Both the position numbers and the translations under genes were made by a program. Of a stretch of 64,000 nt of DNA, positions 1 to 11,299 are shown in pieces; position 1 is the stretch's first letter; every line of letters begins with the position of its first letter. Under the pieces are notes generated by a model. It was given only the letters and a program-made list of their open reading frames with translations. It was not told the DNA's origin and did no database searches. This stretch comes from Pseudomonas sp. MIACH (lineage in GTDB: Bacteria; Pseudomonadota; Gammaproteobacteria; Pseudomonadales; Pseudomonadaceae): positions 1 through 64,000 of the forward strand of contig NZ_LHVO01000046.1 of assembly GCF_001269925.1 (NCBI RefSeq), given 5' to 3'.

Positions 1-120
1 GTCCCGCGTTGGGCTGCGCAGCAGCCCCATTAAAAAGAACGCGGTGTATCAGACACTCTGTAGCGGCTGGTTTTGGGGCTGCTTCGCAGCCCAACGCGGG
101 ACAAGCCCGCTCGCCACAGG
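1..120. repeat. Inverted repeat of the Pseudomonas intergenic (REP-like) type
   Basis: Bases 1-28 and 75-102 are inverted copies of a 28-base arm (GTCCCGCGTTGGGCTGCGCA and the following GCAGCCCC) with one mismatch. The second copy runs on into AAGCCCGCTCGCCACAGG, a sequence that recurs inverted near 11774. No gene is visible in 1-190. The element lies just past the stop codon of the minus-strand TonB receptor gene, so it may also act as that gene's terminator. Confidence 0.7.
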
Positions 121-190
121 GGGGCCGTTTGCTGCGCGACAGCGCTGCTTCGAAGAGGTAGTGAGACCTCCCTCTCCACAGGGGTAATTG

Positions 191-2338
191 TCAGAAGTTA
201 ACTGAAGCACTCAGGCGCGCCGTCAGTGGCGCGCCCATGAACAGATAGTCATCGCCCATGTACTCGCCCGCGTCGCGCCAGTAGCGCTTGTCGAACAGGT
301 TGTCGACGCTCAGGCGCAACACCGTCTCGTAGCCGTCGACCTTGGTGGTGTAGCGGCTGCCGATGTTGACCACCGCATAATCCCCCACCTCCACATTGCC
401 GCTGCGGTTGGCGTACTTCTTGGCGCTGTATTGCACACCGCCGAGCACCGCCAGGCCATTGACCCACGGCAAGGCATAATCGGCGTACACACTGGCGCGC
501 AGCTTGGGCACGTTGATCGCCTGGTGCTCTTCGTATTCCGGTGTGCCGCTGCCGTTCACCCGGGCACGAATCGCCGCCACGCTGGTGGAAATCTGCAGGC
601 GGTCGGTGGCCCAGCCGTTGGCCGACAACTCCACGCCGGTGTTCTTCTGCTCGCCCTGTTGCACATAGGTAAAGGCACCGGCGCCCTCCGGCTTGGCGTA
701 CTGGTAGGCCTGGCGCGTCTGGAACACGGCGGCGGCGAAGCTGATGCGGCGCCAGTCGTATTTCACCCCGGCTTCGATTTGCCGCGAGGTGGTCGGGGCC
801 AGGGTTTCACTTTGATTGGTCGCAAACCACGGCGCTGTGCCACCCAGGGACAAGCCTTTGCTGTAGCTGGTGTACAGAGAGATATTTTCTATGGGTTTGT
901 AGATCAATGCCGCCTGGGGCAGGAACACGTATTGCTGGGTATGGCGGGCCTGGTCGCCCGTGACGCCGTCGAAGGCTTTTTCATCCAGGCGCACCTCGCG
1001 GCCGCCGAGGATGGTTTGCCATTGCTCGTTGAAGCGGATGCGGTCGGTGACGAACAGGCCGTACTGACGGCTGTCGAGGGTGCGATGGCTGTCGTTCAGC
1101 GGTTTGTCGGTGGGCGTGAACGTCGGCGCGTCATCGTCGATATTGGTCGTGCCGAGGTACTCGTTGACGGCGTTGCGCTTGTCGACCACCCGGCGAAATG
1201 CGCTGGTGCCGAAGGTCAGTTCATGGCCGATGCCTGCGGTGTCGAACAGGCCGGTCATCGCCGCCTGGACTTCATCGTCACGGCGGGTGTCGTCGGGGCT
1301 GCGGTAGTCGTAGACGTCGTAGTTGCCTTCGGGCGTGAAGTGGTTGCCGACACCGGTGGTGTCGCCGCCCCAGGCAAACGAACTGTAGTCATCGATCACC
1401 ACCTTGCTGCGCGCGGCGCTGACGCTGCCTTTCCACTGGTCGCTGAAGCGGTATTCGAACTTGCCATTGAGGTTCAACGCGTCGATGCCGACCTGCTTGG
1501 AGCCGCTCTGATGGCCCAGCAGTTTTTTCGGCGAGGCGTCGTGGGGCACTTCGGTGCCGCCCAGCAACTGGTAGCCCGGCACCGAGCGCTGTTGCTTGTT
1601 CTGGTATTCCGCGTCGAGTTGCAGCACCGCGTCGGGGCTGATGTTCCAGTCGAAGGCCAGGGACACAAAATCGCGCTGGCCGTTGGCGTGCTCCACGTAG
1701 GAGTTGAGGTCTTCGTGGGCGACGTTGGCGCGCAGACCGAATTGCTGCTCGCTGCCAAACCAGCCGCCCACATCAGTGGCGATATAGCCGCTGCCGCGAT
1801 CATCGGTGGACACCGTCACCGAGCGCACATCCTCCGGGCGCTTGGTCACGTAGTTGATCACGCCGCTGGGTTCGGAAATCCCGCTCTGCAAACCGGCGAG
1901 GCCCTTGAGCACTTCCACCTGCTGCTTGTTTTCCAGGGCGACGTTCTGCTCGCCAGTGATGGTGCGCCCGTTGATCTTGTAGCTGCTCGCCGCATTCAGC
2001 GAGAAACCGCGTACCACGAAATTTTCGTAGTAACCGATGGGCGCGTAGCTGTCGCCCACCGAGGCGTCGTTGCGCAGCACTTCACTGAGCAGGCGCGCTT
2101 GCTGGTCCTTGATCAGCGCGGCATTGATCACCGTGATCGAGGCTGGGGTGTCCAGTAGAGGCGCCTCATTGAAGCCGCCGACCGAGGCGGTGTCTGCGCG
2201 ATAGCCGGACTCGTCCTGCCCCTGGACCTGCACCGCCGGCAGTTCGACCTGCGCCGCCAGACTGTTGCCGATACCGCCGCTGAGCAGCAGGCCGAGGGCG
2301 AAACGTGAAGTGACAACGGGACGAAAACGCAAAACCAT
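191..2338 (-). CDS. TonB-dependent siderophore-type receptor
   Basis: This 715-residue outer-membrane receptor probably imports a ferric siderophore or another TonB-dependent substrate. A signal peptide ends near residue 29 (LAAQ). A plug domain follows at about 50-165, with the usual DTPASITVI, VVRGF and PSGVINYVTKRP segments. The 22-strand barrel ends in the terminal aromatic NF expected for BAM recognition. There is no N-terminal STN signalling domain, so it should not signal to an anti-sigma factor. The gene lies 103 bases after acoR on the same strand. A TGAGAC-N5-GTCTCA palindrome identical in form to the one before acoA sits in the gap, so it may be under AcoR control (inference). The substrate cannot be read from the sequence. 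Confidence 0.9.
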   Translation of the reverse strand: MVLRFRPVVTSRFALGLLLSGGIGNSLAAQVELPAVQVQGQDESGYRADTASVGGFNEAPLLDTPASITVINAALIKDQQARLLSEVLRNDASVGDSYAPIGYYENFVVRGFSLNAASSYKINGRTITGEQNVALENKQQVEVLKGLAGLQSGISEPSGVINYVTKRPEDVRSVTVSTDDRGSGYIATDVGGWFGSEQQFGLRANVAHEDLNSYVEHANGQRDFVSLAFDWNISPDAVLQLDAEYQNKQQRSVPGYQLLGGTEVPHDASPKKLLGHQSGSKQVGIDALNLNGKFEYRFSDQWKGSVSAARSKVVIDDYSSFAWGGDTTGVGNHFTPEGNYDVYDYRSPDDTRRDDEVQAAMTGLFDTAGIGHELTFGTSAFRRVVDKRNAVNEYLGTTNIDDDAPTFTPTDKPLNDSHRTLDSRQYGLFVTDRIRFNEQWQTILGGREVRLDEKAFDGVTGDQARHTQQYVFLPQAALIYKPIENISLYTSYSKGLSLGGTAPWFATNQSETLAPTTSRQIEAGVKYDWRRISFAAAVFQTRQAYQYAKPEGAGAFTYVQQGEQKNTGVELSANGWATDRLQISTSVAAIRARVNGSGTPEYEEHQAINVPKLRASVYADYALPWVNGLAVLGGVQYSAKKYANRSGNVEVGDYAVVNIGSRYTTKVDGYETVLRLSVDNLFDKRYWRDAGEYMGDDYLFMGAPLTARLSASVNF

Positions 2339-2427
2339 GGGGGCAGGGCCTTAAAGCGCAGGGCGGGGGGCGCATAAGCTAGGCATAACAGCCAGGTTTT
2401 ACAAGCGTTCGGTACCGGCGCGTGCGC

Positions 2428-2444
2428 TGAGACCGTGCGTCTCA
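2428..2444. promoter_or_regulatory. Palindrome TGAGAC-N5-GTCTCA, possible AcoR site before the receptor gene
   Basis: A perfect 6+6 dyad with a 5-base spacer, the same half-sites and spacing as the dyad at 4394-4410 upstream of acoA. It overlaps the acoR stop codon and lies about 90 bases upstream of the receptor start. I found no convincing -24/-12 element between it and the receptor gene. Confidence 0.4.
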
Positions 2445-4301
2445 ACGCTTGCCGGGCATGTCGATGCCCAGTTGGTTGACTCGGCGGTACAGGGTGGCTC
2501 GGGAAATGCCTAGCGCCTGCGCCGTCGGCAACGGCTTCCAGCGATGCCGGATCAACGCGTCCAGTACCACTTGGCGTTCCGGGCTGACGCTGTGCTCGGT
2601 CAGCGCCTCGACCTGTTCGCCGCGCACTTCCACCGGTAAGTCCGCCAGTTGAATCGTGCCGCCTTCACACACTGCACAGGCATACGCCAGTACATGGTGC
2701 AGTTGGCGCACATTGCCCGGCCAGGCATAGCCCAGCAGCCGTTCCAGCGCGGCCTGGCCGATGCCTACCGAGACGCCGCTGCCGCGTGCTTGCTGCTCCA
2801 CCAGCCGGTTGATCAATGCCAGTTTGTCACTGCGCTCGCGCAGCGGCGGCAGGCAGAAGCGTGCGCAGCCGAGGCGGAAGTACAGGTCTTCGCGAAAGCG
2901 TCCTTCGTTCACCAGCACGGCCAGGTCGCGGTGGCTGGCGCAGATCACCTGGATGTCCACCGTGCGGGTTTTGGCCCCGCCCAGGGGCGCCACTTCACCC
3001 TCGGCCATCACCCGCAACAGGCGCGTCTGTAACGCCAGCGGCATATCGCCGATTTCATCAAGGAACAACGTACCGCCATCGGCCTGCACCAACAGCCCCG
3101 GCATGCCTTTGCTGGACGCGCCGGTAAAGGCCCCGGCCACGTAGCCGAACAGCTCGCTTTCGATCAGGTTTTCGGGGATCGCTGCGCAGTTCACCGCGAC
3201 AAAGGGCCCCGCACGGCGGGCGCTGCGTTCGTGCAGTTGGCGGGCGAAAACTTCCTTGCCAGCGCCGGTTTCACCCTGCACCAGGACCGGCAGGTTGCGG
3301 TCCTTGACGCGCACGGCCAGGCGCAGGTGTTCTTCCACCCGTGGGTCGACCTGGGTGTGCGCAACGGGACGCGCGGGTTTGCGTCGCGGGGTGTTGACCC
3401 GCACGTGCAGCACGCCAGGCTCGCCCAGCCATTGCAGGTGTTGGGTCGATTGATCGGTGACCGAGCGCAACGCATCCAGGTCGAACACTTCGCCGATATG
3501 CTCCGGCACCTGGCCGAAACGCCGGCGCAGGGCCTGGCGCGCCTTGCTGTTCAGCGCGTGCAGGCGCCCATCCTGGTCCCAGGCCAGCAGCAGGTCGGGC
3601 TGGCTGTCCACATAGCCCGGTGTGCTGTGGGCCTGGAGTACCCAATGCTCGCGGGCGCTGTGCATGAAGAAGGCGTTTTCGATGGCTTGCGCACTCTGCG
3701 CCACCATCTGCCGCACCAGGTGCTGGCTGCGCCGGTCGTCCGGGGATTTGAGCGCCGAGGCATCCATCACCCCCAGCAGGTTGCCCTGGGGGTCGAAGAT
3801 CGGCGCGGCGGAGCAGGTCAGGCTGATAAAGGCGGCACGGAAGTGGTCGCGCTTGTGCACCGTCACTGCGGCCTTGCTGGTCAGTACAGTGGCCACGCCG
3901 CAGGTGCCTTCCTCGGCTTCCGACCAGCAGGTGCCGAGGTACAGGCCGGCTTTGCGGCAGTCGCTGCGAATGGCGGTGTCGACGCGGTGGTCGATGGTCT
4001 GGCCCTGGGCGTCGGTGAGCATCACGCAGTAGTCGGCGTGGCGCACCCGGTGGTGCAGTTGCCCGACTTCTTCGCTGGCGATGCGCATGAACAGTTCGGC
4101 GCGCTCGCGGCATTCCTTGAGCAAGGGTTCGGTGAGGATACGGGGCCCCTGCAGCGAGCCGGGGTCGAGGTGGTGTTGCTCCATGGAGCGCCGCCATGAA
4201 TCGAAAATCAGCGACGGCACCGGCGCCTGGGGCAGGCGATCGGCATTGCGGACCACGCGACTGACACAGTCGACGTGTTCCCTGGAGTTCGCGGCGAACA
4301 T
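2442..4301 (-). CDS. acoR: Sigma-54-dependent activator of acetoin catabolism, AcoR
   Basis: This 619-residue enhancer-binding protein activates the divergent aco operon when acetoin is present. It has an N-terminal sensory region with a GAF-like domain at about 70-215. The AAA+ domain has Walker A GETGAGKE at 343-350, the sigma-54 contact loop GAFTGA intact at 390-395 and Walker B TLFLDEIGD at 411-419. A Fis-type helix-turn-helix ends the protein (TAQALGISRATLYRRVNQLG). There is no receiver domain, so it senses a small molecule directly, as known AcoR proteins do. The ATG at 4301 is preceded by a GGAGGCC-like ribosome site. Family and context agree closely. Confidence 0.93.
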   Translation of the reverse strand: MFAANSREHVDCVSRVVRNADRLPQAPVPSLIFDSWRRSMEQHHLDPGSLQGPRILTEPLLKECRERAELFMRIASEEVGQLHHRVRHADYCVMLTDAQGQTIDHRVDTAIRSDCRKAGLYLGTCWSEAEEGTCGVATVLTSKAAVTVHKRDHFRAAFISLTCSAAPIFDPQGNLLGVMDASALKSPDDRRSQHLVRQMVAQSAQAIENAFFMHSAREHWVLQAHSTPGYVDSQPDLLLAWDQDGRLHALNSKARQALRRRFGQVPEHIGEVFDLDALRSVTDQSTQHLQWLGEPGVLHVRVNTPRRKPARPVAHTQVDPRVEEHLRLAVRVKDRNLPVLVQGETGAGKEVFARQLHERSARRAGPFVAVNCAAIPENLIESELFGYVAGAFTGASSKGMPGLLVQADGGTLFLDEIGDMPLALQTRLLRVMAEGEVAPLGGAKTRTVDIQVICASHRDLAVLVNEGRFREDLYFRLGCARFCLPPLRERSDKLALINRLVEQQARGSGVSVGIGQAALERLLGYAWPGNVRQLHHVLAYACAVCEGGTIQLADLPVEVRGEQVEALTEHSVSPERQVVLDALIRHRWKPLPTAQALGISRATLYRRVNQLGIDMPGKR

Positions 4302-4393
4302 AAGGCCTCCGGTTCTCGATCATTGTTGTTATGCCCGCCATTAAGCGCCCATGGGCGTCGGCGGACAAGGCTGGCCTGACCAACTGCCGAGGT

Positions 4394-4410
4394 TGAGACG
4401 CAGCGTCTCA
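4394..4410. promoter_or_regulatory. Palindromic upstream activator site for AcoR (predicted)
   Basis: TGAGAC-GCAGC-GTCTCA is a perfect dyad, extended by T/A on each side (4393-4411). Further half-sites TGAGAC at 4418-4423 and GTCTCA at 4448-4453 follow. The cluster lies about 80-150 bases upstream of the -24/-12 element, the usual place for enhancer binding. Assignment to AcoR is inference from position. Confidence 0.6.
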
Positions 4411-4530
4411 ATTGGCCTGAGACGCTGCCTGCACGTTGCAATGCCGGGTCTCATTCTGCGCTGGCACCGCGCAGCGGTACAACCGTGCGGCACTGCTCTG
4501 GGTCAAGGCTTTGCCAGGTTTTTGTGCGCC

Positions 4531-4547
4531 TTGGCACAGCCTGTGCT
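4531..4547 (+). promoter_or_regulatory. Sigma-54 (-24/-12) promoter of acoABC
   Basis: TTGGCACAGCCTGTGCT matches the RpoN consensus YTGGCACGRNNNTTGCW at all but two of the fixed positions. The GG and GC doublets have the required 10-base gap. Transcription should begin near 4557, giving a leader of about 55 bases before the acoA ATG at 4611. Confidence 0.8.
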
Positions 4548-4610
4548 GAACCGCTTACAGCTGGCCGCAGCCAGCCTTTTGTGTGTCGAGACAACCTGGA
4601 GAACAACAAG

Positions 4611-5588
4611 ATGTCCACTCACCTGTCCACCGATCAACTGCTGCATGCCTACACCGTGATGCGCACCATCCGTGATTTCGAAGAGCGCCTGCATGTGGAA
4701 TTTGCCACCGGCGAGATCCCCGGTTTCGTGCACCTGTATGCCGGCCAGGAAGCCAGCGCCGCGGGGGTCATGGCCCACCTCAACGATGAAGATTGCATCG
4801 CCTCCAACCACCGTGGCCACGGCCATTGCATCGCCAAGGGCGTGGATGTGTTCGGCATGATGGCCGAGATCTACGGCAAGAAAACCGGCGTGTGCGGCGG
4901 CAAGGGGGGCTCCATGCACATCGCCGACCAGGAGAAGGGCATGCTCGGCGCCAACGGCATTGTCGGTGCCGGTGCGCCGTTGGCGGCAGGCGCTGCGCTG
5001 GCCTCCAAGCTCAAGGGCAGCCAGGGCGTGGCCGTGGCCTTCTTCGGCGACGGCGGCTCTAACGAGGGCGCGGTGTTCGAGGCGATGAACCTGGCGTCGA
5101 TCATGAAGCTGCCGTGCCTGTTCGTCGCCGAGAACAACGGCTATGCCGAGGCCACCGGTTCCGGCTGGTCGGTGGCGTGCAAGGACATTGCCGAACGGGC
5201 GGTGGGCTTTGGCATGCCGGGGGTGATTGTCGATGGCAATGATTTCTTCGCCGTGCACGCGGCAGTGGGCGTAGCCGTAGAACGCGCGCGCAACGGCGAG
5301 GGGCCGACGCTGGTGGAGGTCAAGTTGAGCCGTTTCTACGGCCACTTCGAAGGCGATGCACAAACCTATCGTGGCCCGGATGAAGTGAAGAACCTGCGCG
5401 AATCCCACGACTGCCTCGCACTGTTCCGCCAGCGCTGCAATGCCGAAGGCTGGCTCGATGCCGCGCAGTTCGAACGTATCGACGGCGAGGTCGCGCAGTT
5501 GATCGACGACGCCGTGCGCCTGGCCAAGTCCGATCCCAAGCCCCAGGCCGCCGACCTGCTCAGCGATGTCTACGTCGCCTACCGCTAA
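4611..5588 (+). CDS. acoA: Acetoin dehydrogenase E1 alpha subunit (TPP-dependent)
   Basis: The 325-residue alpha subunit of the acetoin:DCPIP oxidoreductase E1 component, which cleaves acetoin to acetaldehyde and an acetyl unit. The thiamine-diphosphate motif is GDGGSNEG from residue 146 through to the NN at 175-176. It has the usual length for AcoA/PDHA-type proteins. The reading frame is open further upstream, but the ATG at 4611 has a GGAG ribosome site at the right distance and the protein then starts MSTHLSTDQLL as in the family. It is the first gene of acoABC and lies directly behind a sigma-54 promoter. Confidence 0.93.
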   Translation: MSTHLSTDQLLHAYTVMRTIRDFEERLHVEFATGEIPGFVHLYAGQEASAAGVMAHLNDEDCIASNHRGHGHCIAKGVDVFGMMAEIYGKKTGVCGGKGGSMHIADQEKGMLGANGIVGAGAPLAAGAALASKLKGSQGVAVAFFGDGGSNEGAVFEAMNLASIMKLPCLFVAENNGYAEATGSGWSVACKDIAERAVGFGMPGVIVDGNDFFAVHAAVGVAVERARNGEGPTLVEVKLSRFYGHFEGDAQTYRGPDEVKNLRESHDCLALFRQRCNAEGWLDAAQFERIDGEVAQLIDDAVRLAKSDPKPQAADLLSDVYVAYR

Positions 5589-5614
5589 TAACAACAAGAC
5601 TCGGAGAGAATCTC

Positions 5615-6634
5615 ATGGCTCGCAAAATCAGCTATCAGCAGGCAATCAACGAAGCCCTGGCCCAGGAAATGCGCCGGGACCAGAGTGTGTTCATCATCGG
5701 CCAGGACGTCTCCGGCGGCACCGGTTCGCCCGGCGAGCAGGACGCCTGGGGCGGAGTGCTCGGCGTGACCAAGGGCCTGTACCCGGAGTTTCCAGACCGC
5801 GTACTCGATGCGCCGTTGTCCGAAGTCGGCTACGTCGGCATGGCCGTCGGCGCCGCCACCCGTGGCATGCGCCCGGTGTGCGAATTGATGTTCGTCGACT
5901 TTATCGGCTGCTGCCTCGACCAGTTGCTCAACCAGGCCGCCAAGTTTCGCTACATGTTCGGCGGCAAGACCACTACTCCGCTGGTGGTGCGCGCCATGTA
6001 CGGCGCCGGCCTGCGCGCGGCGGCCCAGCATTCGCAGATGCTGACTTCGATGTGGACGCACATTCCCGGCCTCAAGGTGGTGTGCCCGGCCACGCCGTAT
6101 GACGCCAAGGGCATGTTGATCCAGGCGATCCGCGACAACGACCCGGTGATCTTCCTCGAACACAAGATGCTCTACAGCCTGCAGGGCGAAGTGCCGGAAG
6201 AGCTGTACACCGTGCCGTTCGGCGAAGCCAACTTTGTTCGCGAAGGCCGCGACGTGACCCTGGTGACCTACGGGCGCATGGTGCATATCGCCCTGGAAGC
6301 CGCCGCCAACCTGGCACGCCAGGGCATCGACTGCGAGGTGCTGGACCTGCGCACCACCAGCCCGTTGGACGAAGACAGCATCCTTGAGAGCGTGGAGAAA
6401 ACCGGGCGCCTGGTGGTGATCGACGAGTCCAATCCGCGTTGTTCCATCGCCACCGACATCAGTGCGTTGGTGGCCCAGCAGGGCTTCTCGTTCCTGCGCG
6501 CGCCGATCGAGATGGTCACCGCGCCGCACACGCCGGTGCCGTTTTCCGATGCGCTGGAAGACCTGTATATCCCCAACGCCGCGAAGATCGAGGCCGCCGT
6601 GCTGAAGATCGCCGACAAGAGGAATGCCGCATGA
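5615..6634 (+). CDS. acoB: Acetoin dehydrogenase E1 beta subunit
   Basis: The 339-residue beta subunit (transketolase pyrimidine-binding and C-terminal domains) that pairs with AcoA in the alpha2beta2 E1. It starts MARKISYQQAINEALAQEM and contains the family segments GQDVSGGTGSPG, DAPLSEVGYVGMAVGAATRGMRPV and the C-terminal VVIDESNPRCSIATDI. A GGAGAG ribosome site precedes the ATG. The gap to acoA is 26 bases, and the TGA overlaps the acoC ATG (ATGA), which suggests translational coupling. Confidence 0.93.
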   Translation: MARKISYQQAINEALAQEMRRDQSVFIIGQDVSGGTGSPGEQDAWGGVLGVTKGLYPEFPDRVLDAPLSEVGYVGMAVGAATRGMRPVCELMFVDFIGCCLDQLLNQAAKFRYMFGGKTTTPLVVRAMYGAGLRAAAQHSQMLTSMWTHIPGLKVVCPATPYDAKGMLIQAIRDNDPVIFLEHKMLYSLQGEVPEELYTVPFGEANFVREGRDVTLVTYGRMVHIALEAAANLARQGIDCEVLDLRTTSPLDEDSILESVEKTGRLVVIDESNPRCSIATDISALVAQQGFSFLRAPIEMVTAPHTPVPFSDALEDLYIPNAAKIEAAVLKIADKRNAA

Positions 6635-7734
6635 TCCATACCTTGACCATGCCCAAGTGGGGGCTGTCGATGACCGAAGGTCGCATCGATGTCTGGCTCA
6701 AGCAGCCCGGCGACCGGGTGGAGAAGGGCGAAGAAGTGCTGGACGTGGAGACCGACAAGATCTCCAGCAGTGTCGAGGCGCCGTTCAGTGGCGTGCTGCG
6801 CCGCGTACTGGCGCTGAGCGACGAGACCTTGCCAGTGGGCGCGCTGCTGGGGATCGTGGTGGAAGGCGAGGCCAGCGAGGCCGAGATCGAGGCGGTGATC
6901 GAAAGCTTCAACGCCGGCTTCGTCTCCAGCAGTGCCGAAGCCGAGGCCACCGGGCCGAGTGCGCAGAAGGTCGAGGTGGGCGGGCGTTTGTTGCGTTATC
7001 TCGACCTGGGCGAGGGCGGTACGCCGCTGGTGCTGGTGCATGGCTTTGGTGGCGACTTGAACAACTGGCTGTTCAACCAACCGGCCCTGGCCGCCGAGCG
7101 CCGGGTGATCGCCCTGGATCTGCCGGGGCATGGCGAGTCGGGCAAGCATCTGCAAACCGGTGACGCCGAGGAGCTGAGCCAGGCGGTGCTGGCCTTGCTC
7201 GATCACCTCCAGCTCGACCGCGTGCACCTGGCCGGGCACTCCATGGGTGGGTTGGTTTCGCTGAGGGTTGCTGACCAGGCCCCGGAGCGCGTCGCGTCGC
7301 TGACCCTGATCGCCAGCGCCGGGCTGGGGGCGGATATCAATGGTGATTACCTGCACGGTTTTGCCGAGGCCAATAACCGTAATGCGCTCAAGCCGCAACT
7401 GGTGCAACTGTTCAGCGACCCGGCGCTGGTGACGCGGCAGATGCTGGAGGACATGCTCAAGTTCAAGCGCTTGGAAGGGGTGGATCAGGCGCTGCGCCAG
7501 CTCAATGCCAAGCTGTTTGATGGCGGTCGGCAGATGTTGGACTTGCGCAACGTGGTGGGCCAGCAGCCGAGCCTGGTGATCTGGGGCAGTGACGATGCAA
7601 TCATCCCGGCCGGCCATGCCCAGGGGTTGGAGGCCCAGGTGGAGATATTGCCGGGGCAGGGGCATATGGTGCAGTTGGAGGCGGCGGAGCGGGTTAACTC
7701 GCTAATCTCAACCTTCCTAAAAGCCCAACCTTGA
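6631..7734 (+). CDS. acoC: Acetoin dehydrogenase E2 (lipoyl domain fused to alpha/beta hydrolase)
   Basis: The 367-residue dihydrolipoamide acetyltransferase of the acetoin system. The lipoyl domain occupies residues 1-80, with the modified lysine in VETDK (K43). After a short Ala/Glu-rich linker comes an alpha/beta-hydrolase domain (about 115-367) with HGFGGD and nucleophile elbow AGHSMGG (S204). The acid is in SDDAIIPA and the histidine in QGHMVQL. This hydrolase-type E2 is typical of AcoC and differs from the CAT-like E2 of pyruvate dehydrogenase. No E3 (lipoamide dehydrogenase), acoX or butanediol dehydrogenase gene follows. Confidence 0.92.
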   Translation: MIHTLTMPKWGLSMTEGRIDVWLKQPGDRVEKGEEVLDVETDKISSSVEAPFSGVLRRVLALSDETLPVGALLGIVVEGEASEAEIEAVIESFNAGFVSSSAEAEATGPSAQKVEVGGRLLRYLDLGEGGTPLVLVHGFGGDLNNWLFNQPALAAERRVIALDLPGHGESGKHLQTGDAEELSQAVLALLDHLQLDRVHLAGHSMGGLVSLRVADQAPERVASLTLIASAGLGADINGDYLHGFAEANNRNALKPQLVQLFSDPALVTRQMLEDMLKFKRLEGVDQALRQLNAKLFDGGRQMLDLRNVVGQQPSLVIWGSDDAIIPAGHAQGLEAQVEILPGQGHMVQLEAAERVNSLISTFLKAQP

Positions 7735-7744
7735 AATGCAATCC

Positions 7745-7781
7745 AATGTGGGAGGGGGCCTTGCCCCCTCCCACATTTTTT
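7745..7781. terminator. Hairpin terminator of the aco operon
   Basis: A perfect 15-base stem (AATGTGGGAGGGGGC) with a 3-base loop, followed by a T tract. The stem works from both strands, so it could also stop the convergent AraC-type gene. It belongs to the hairpin family that recurs through the window. Confidence 0.85.
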
Positions 7782-7790
7782 AGATGCATT

Positions 7791-8678
7791 TCAAAGTGAG
7801 TGCTTTAGGGTTTCGCTGGGCAGTTCCTTGAACAATGCTCGATAGCTGTTAGAGAACCGCCCCAAATGCCAGAACGACCAGTTCATCGCCACCTCGGCCA
7901 CGGTCGTTCCGGGACTGTTCAACAACTCACGCCGCGCCCCATTCAACCGGCGCAGGCGCAACCACTGCGCCGGGCTCATCCCGGTGTAGGTCTTGAACCC
8001 TTGCTGCAACTGGCGCAACGGCACACCGGCAATCTGCGCCAGTTCCAGCAGGTTGACGGTTTCATCCGGCGCATCCGCCGACCATTCGCCAACGCGTGCC
8101 ATCAACCGGCGTTCTTCACTGCGCTTTTGCAATGAACTGCGGTCCAGGCACGCGCAGGCGTTGTCGAGGATGAACAGGCAGTCGTCGAGCAATTGCTGAG
8201 TGAGGGACACTGGGTCGCTGACCGTGGACACGCGCGTCAGCGTGCCACTTAGCCAGCGGCTGAACAGCGCGTTTTGCTGGCAGGTCAGCGGTGCCATGAA
8301 CAGGCCTTCCAGCCGCGCCATATCCAGGCCATGGCGCTGCACGAAGTGCGGCCCGAACACCACCGCCACTTCGCGGTAGTTTTCCGGGGTGATCCAGGTA
8401 TTGCGGCTTTCGCCATTGAGCACATACAGCGCGTTGTCGCTGCCATCGAAACAGAACGCCAGTGCGCCCGTTGGTGCTTTGAAGTGCTGCTCGACGCGGG
8501 TGTTCATGCTTTCTTCGTACACCTCGACCCCTTGCAGGTCGAGGTAGCGGATGCGGCCGGCAAAGTGCCCCGGGGACATCTGCTGGTACTGCTGCACCCA
8601 ACCGGGTGTCGCACTGCATTGAGCGGCCACATCACCGGTGGTGAAGGCCTGTACGCGCAAAGCGGTTGCCTGGGTCAT
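7791..8678 (-). CDS. AraC-family transcriptional regulator
   Basis: This 295-residue regulator probably controls the divergent polyamine-type genes beginning at 8862. The N-terminal 180 residues form a sensory domain of the OpuR/EutR-like type with no clear cupin motif. The C-terminal AraC double helix-turn-helix contains LLELAQIAGVPLRQLQQGFKTYTGMSPAQWLRLRRLN, then VAEVAMNWSFWHLGRFSNSYRALFKELPSETL. The ligand is not evident. Being head to head with the binding-protein gene, with a 183-base gap, suggests local control. Confidence 0.85.
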   Translation of the reverse strand: MTQATALRVQAFTTGDVAAQCSATPGWVQQYQQMSPGHFAGRIRYLDLQGVEVYEESMNTRVEQHFKAPTGALAFCFDGSDNALYVLNGESRNTWITPENYREVAVVFGPHFVQRHGLDMARLEGLFMAPLTCQQNALFSRWLSGTLTRVSTVSDPVSLTQQLLDDCLFILDNACACLDRSSLQKRSEERRLMARVGEWSADAPDETVNLLELAQIAGVPLRQLQQGFKTYTGMSPAQWLRLRRLNGARRELLNSPGTTVAEVAMNWSFWHLGRFSNSYRALFKELPSETLKHSL

Positions 8679-8759
8679 GGGTGATCCGTGCGCACTCTAT
8701 TGGTGCGTTGTGCCGCGTGCAAAGTGGATAGATGGCCTGTGAAGGCTGGCCCAAGATAG

Positions 8760-11242
<2,483 letters not shown>

Positions 11243-11299
11243 AGCCTGGGGCGTGGCAGGCTGTGGACGAAGTTTTCCTACGACTTTTGGAGATTTACC

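Noticed and set aside
431-2158. 575-codon plus-strand ORF opposite the first TonB receptor
   Set aside because: It is the antisense frame of a clear receptor gene; its Val/Ala/His/Gln-rich composition is typical of a shadow frame and it has no domain or ribosome site.
2339-2427. Possible sigma-54 promoter on the minus strand before the first TonB receptor
   Set aside because: The best candidate (CTGGCTGTTATGCCTAGC) does not have the required 10-base gap between GG and GC.
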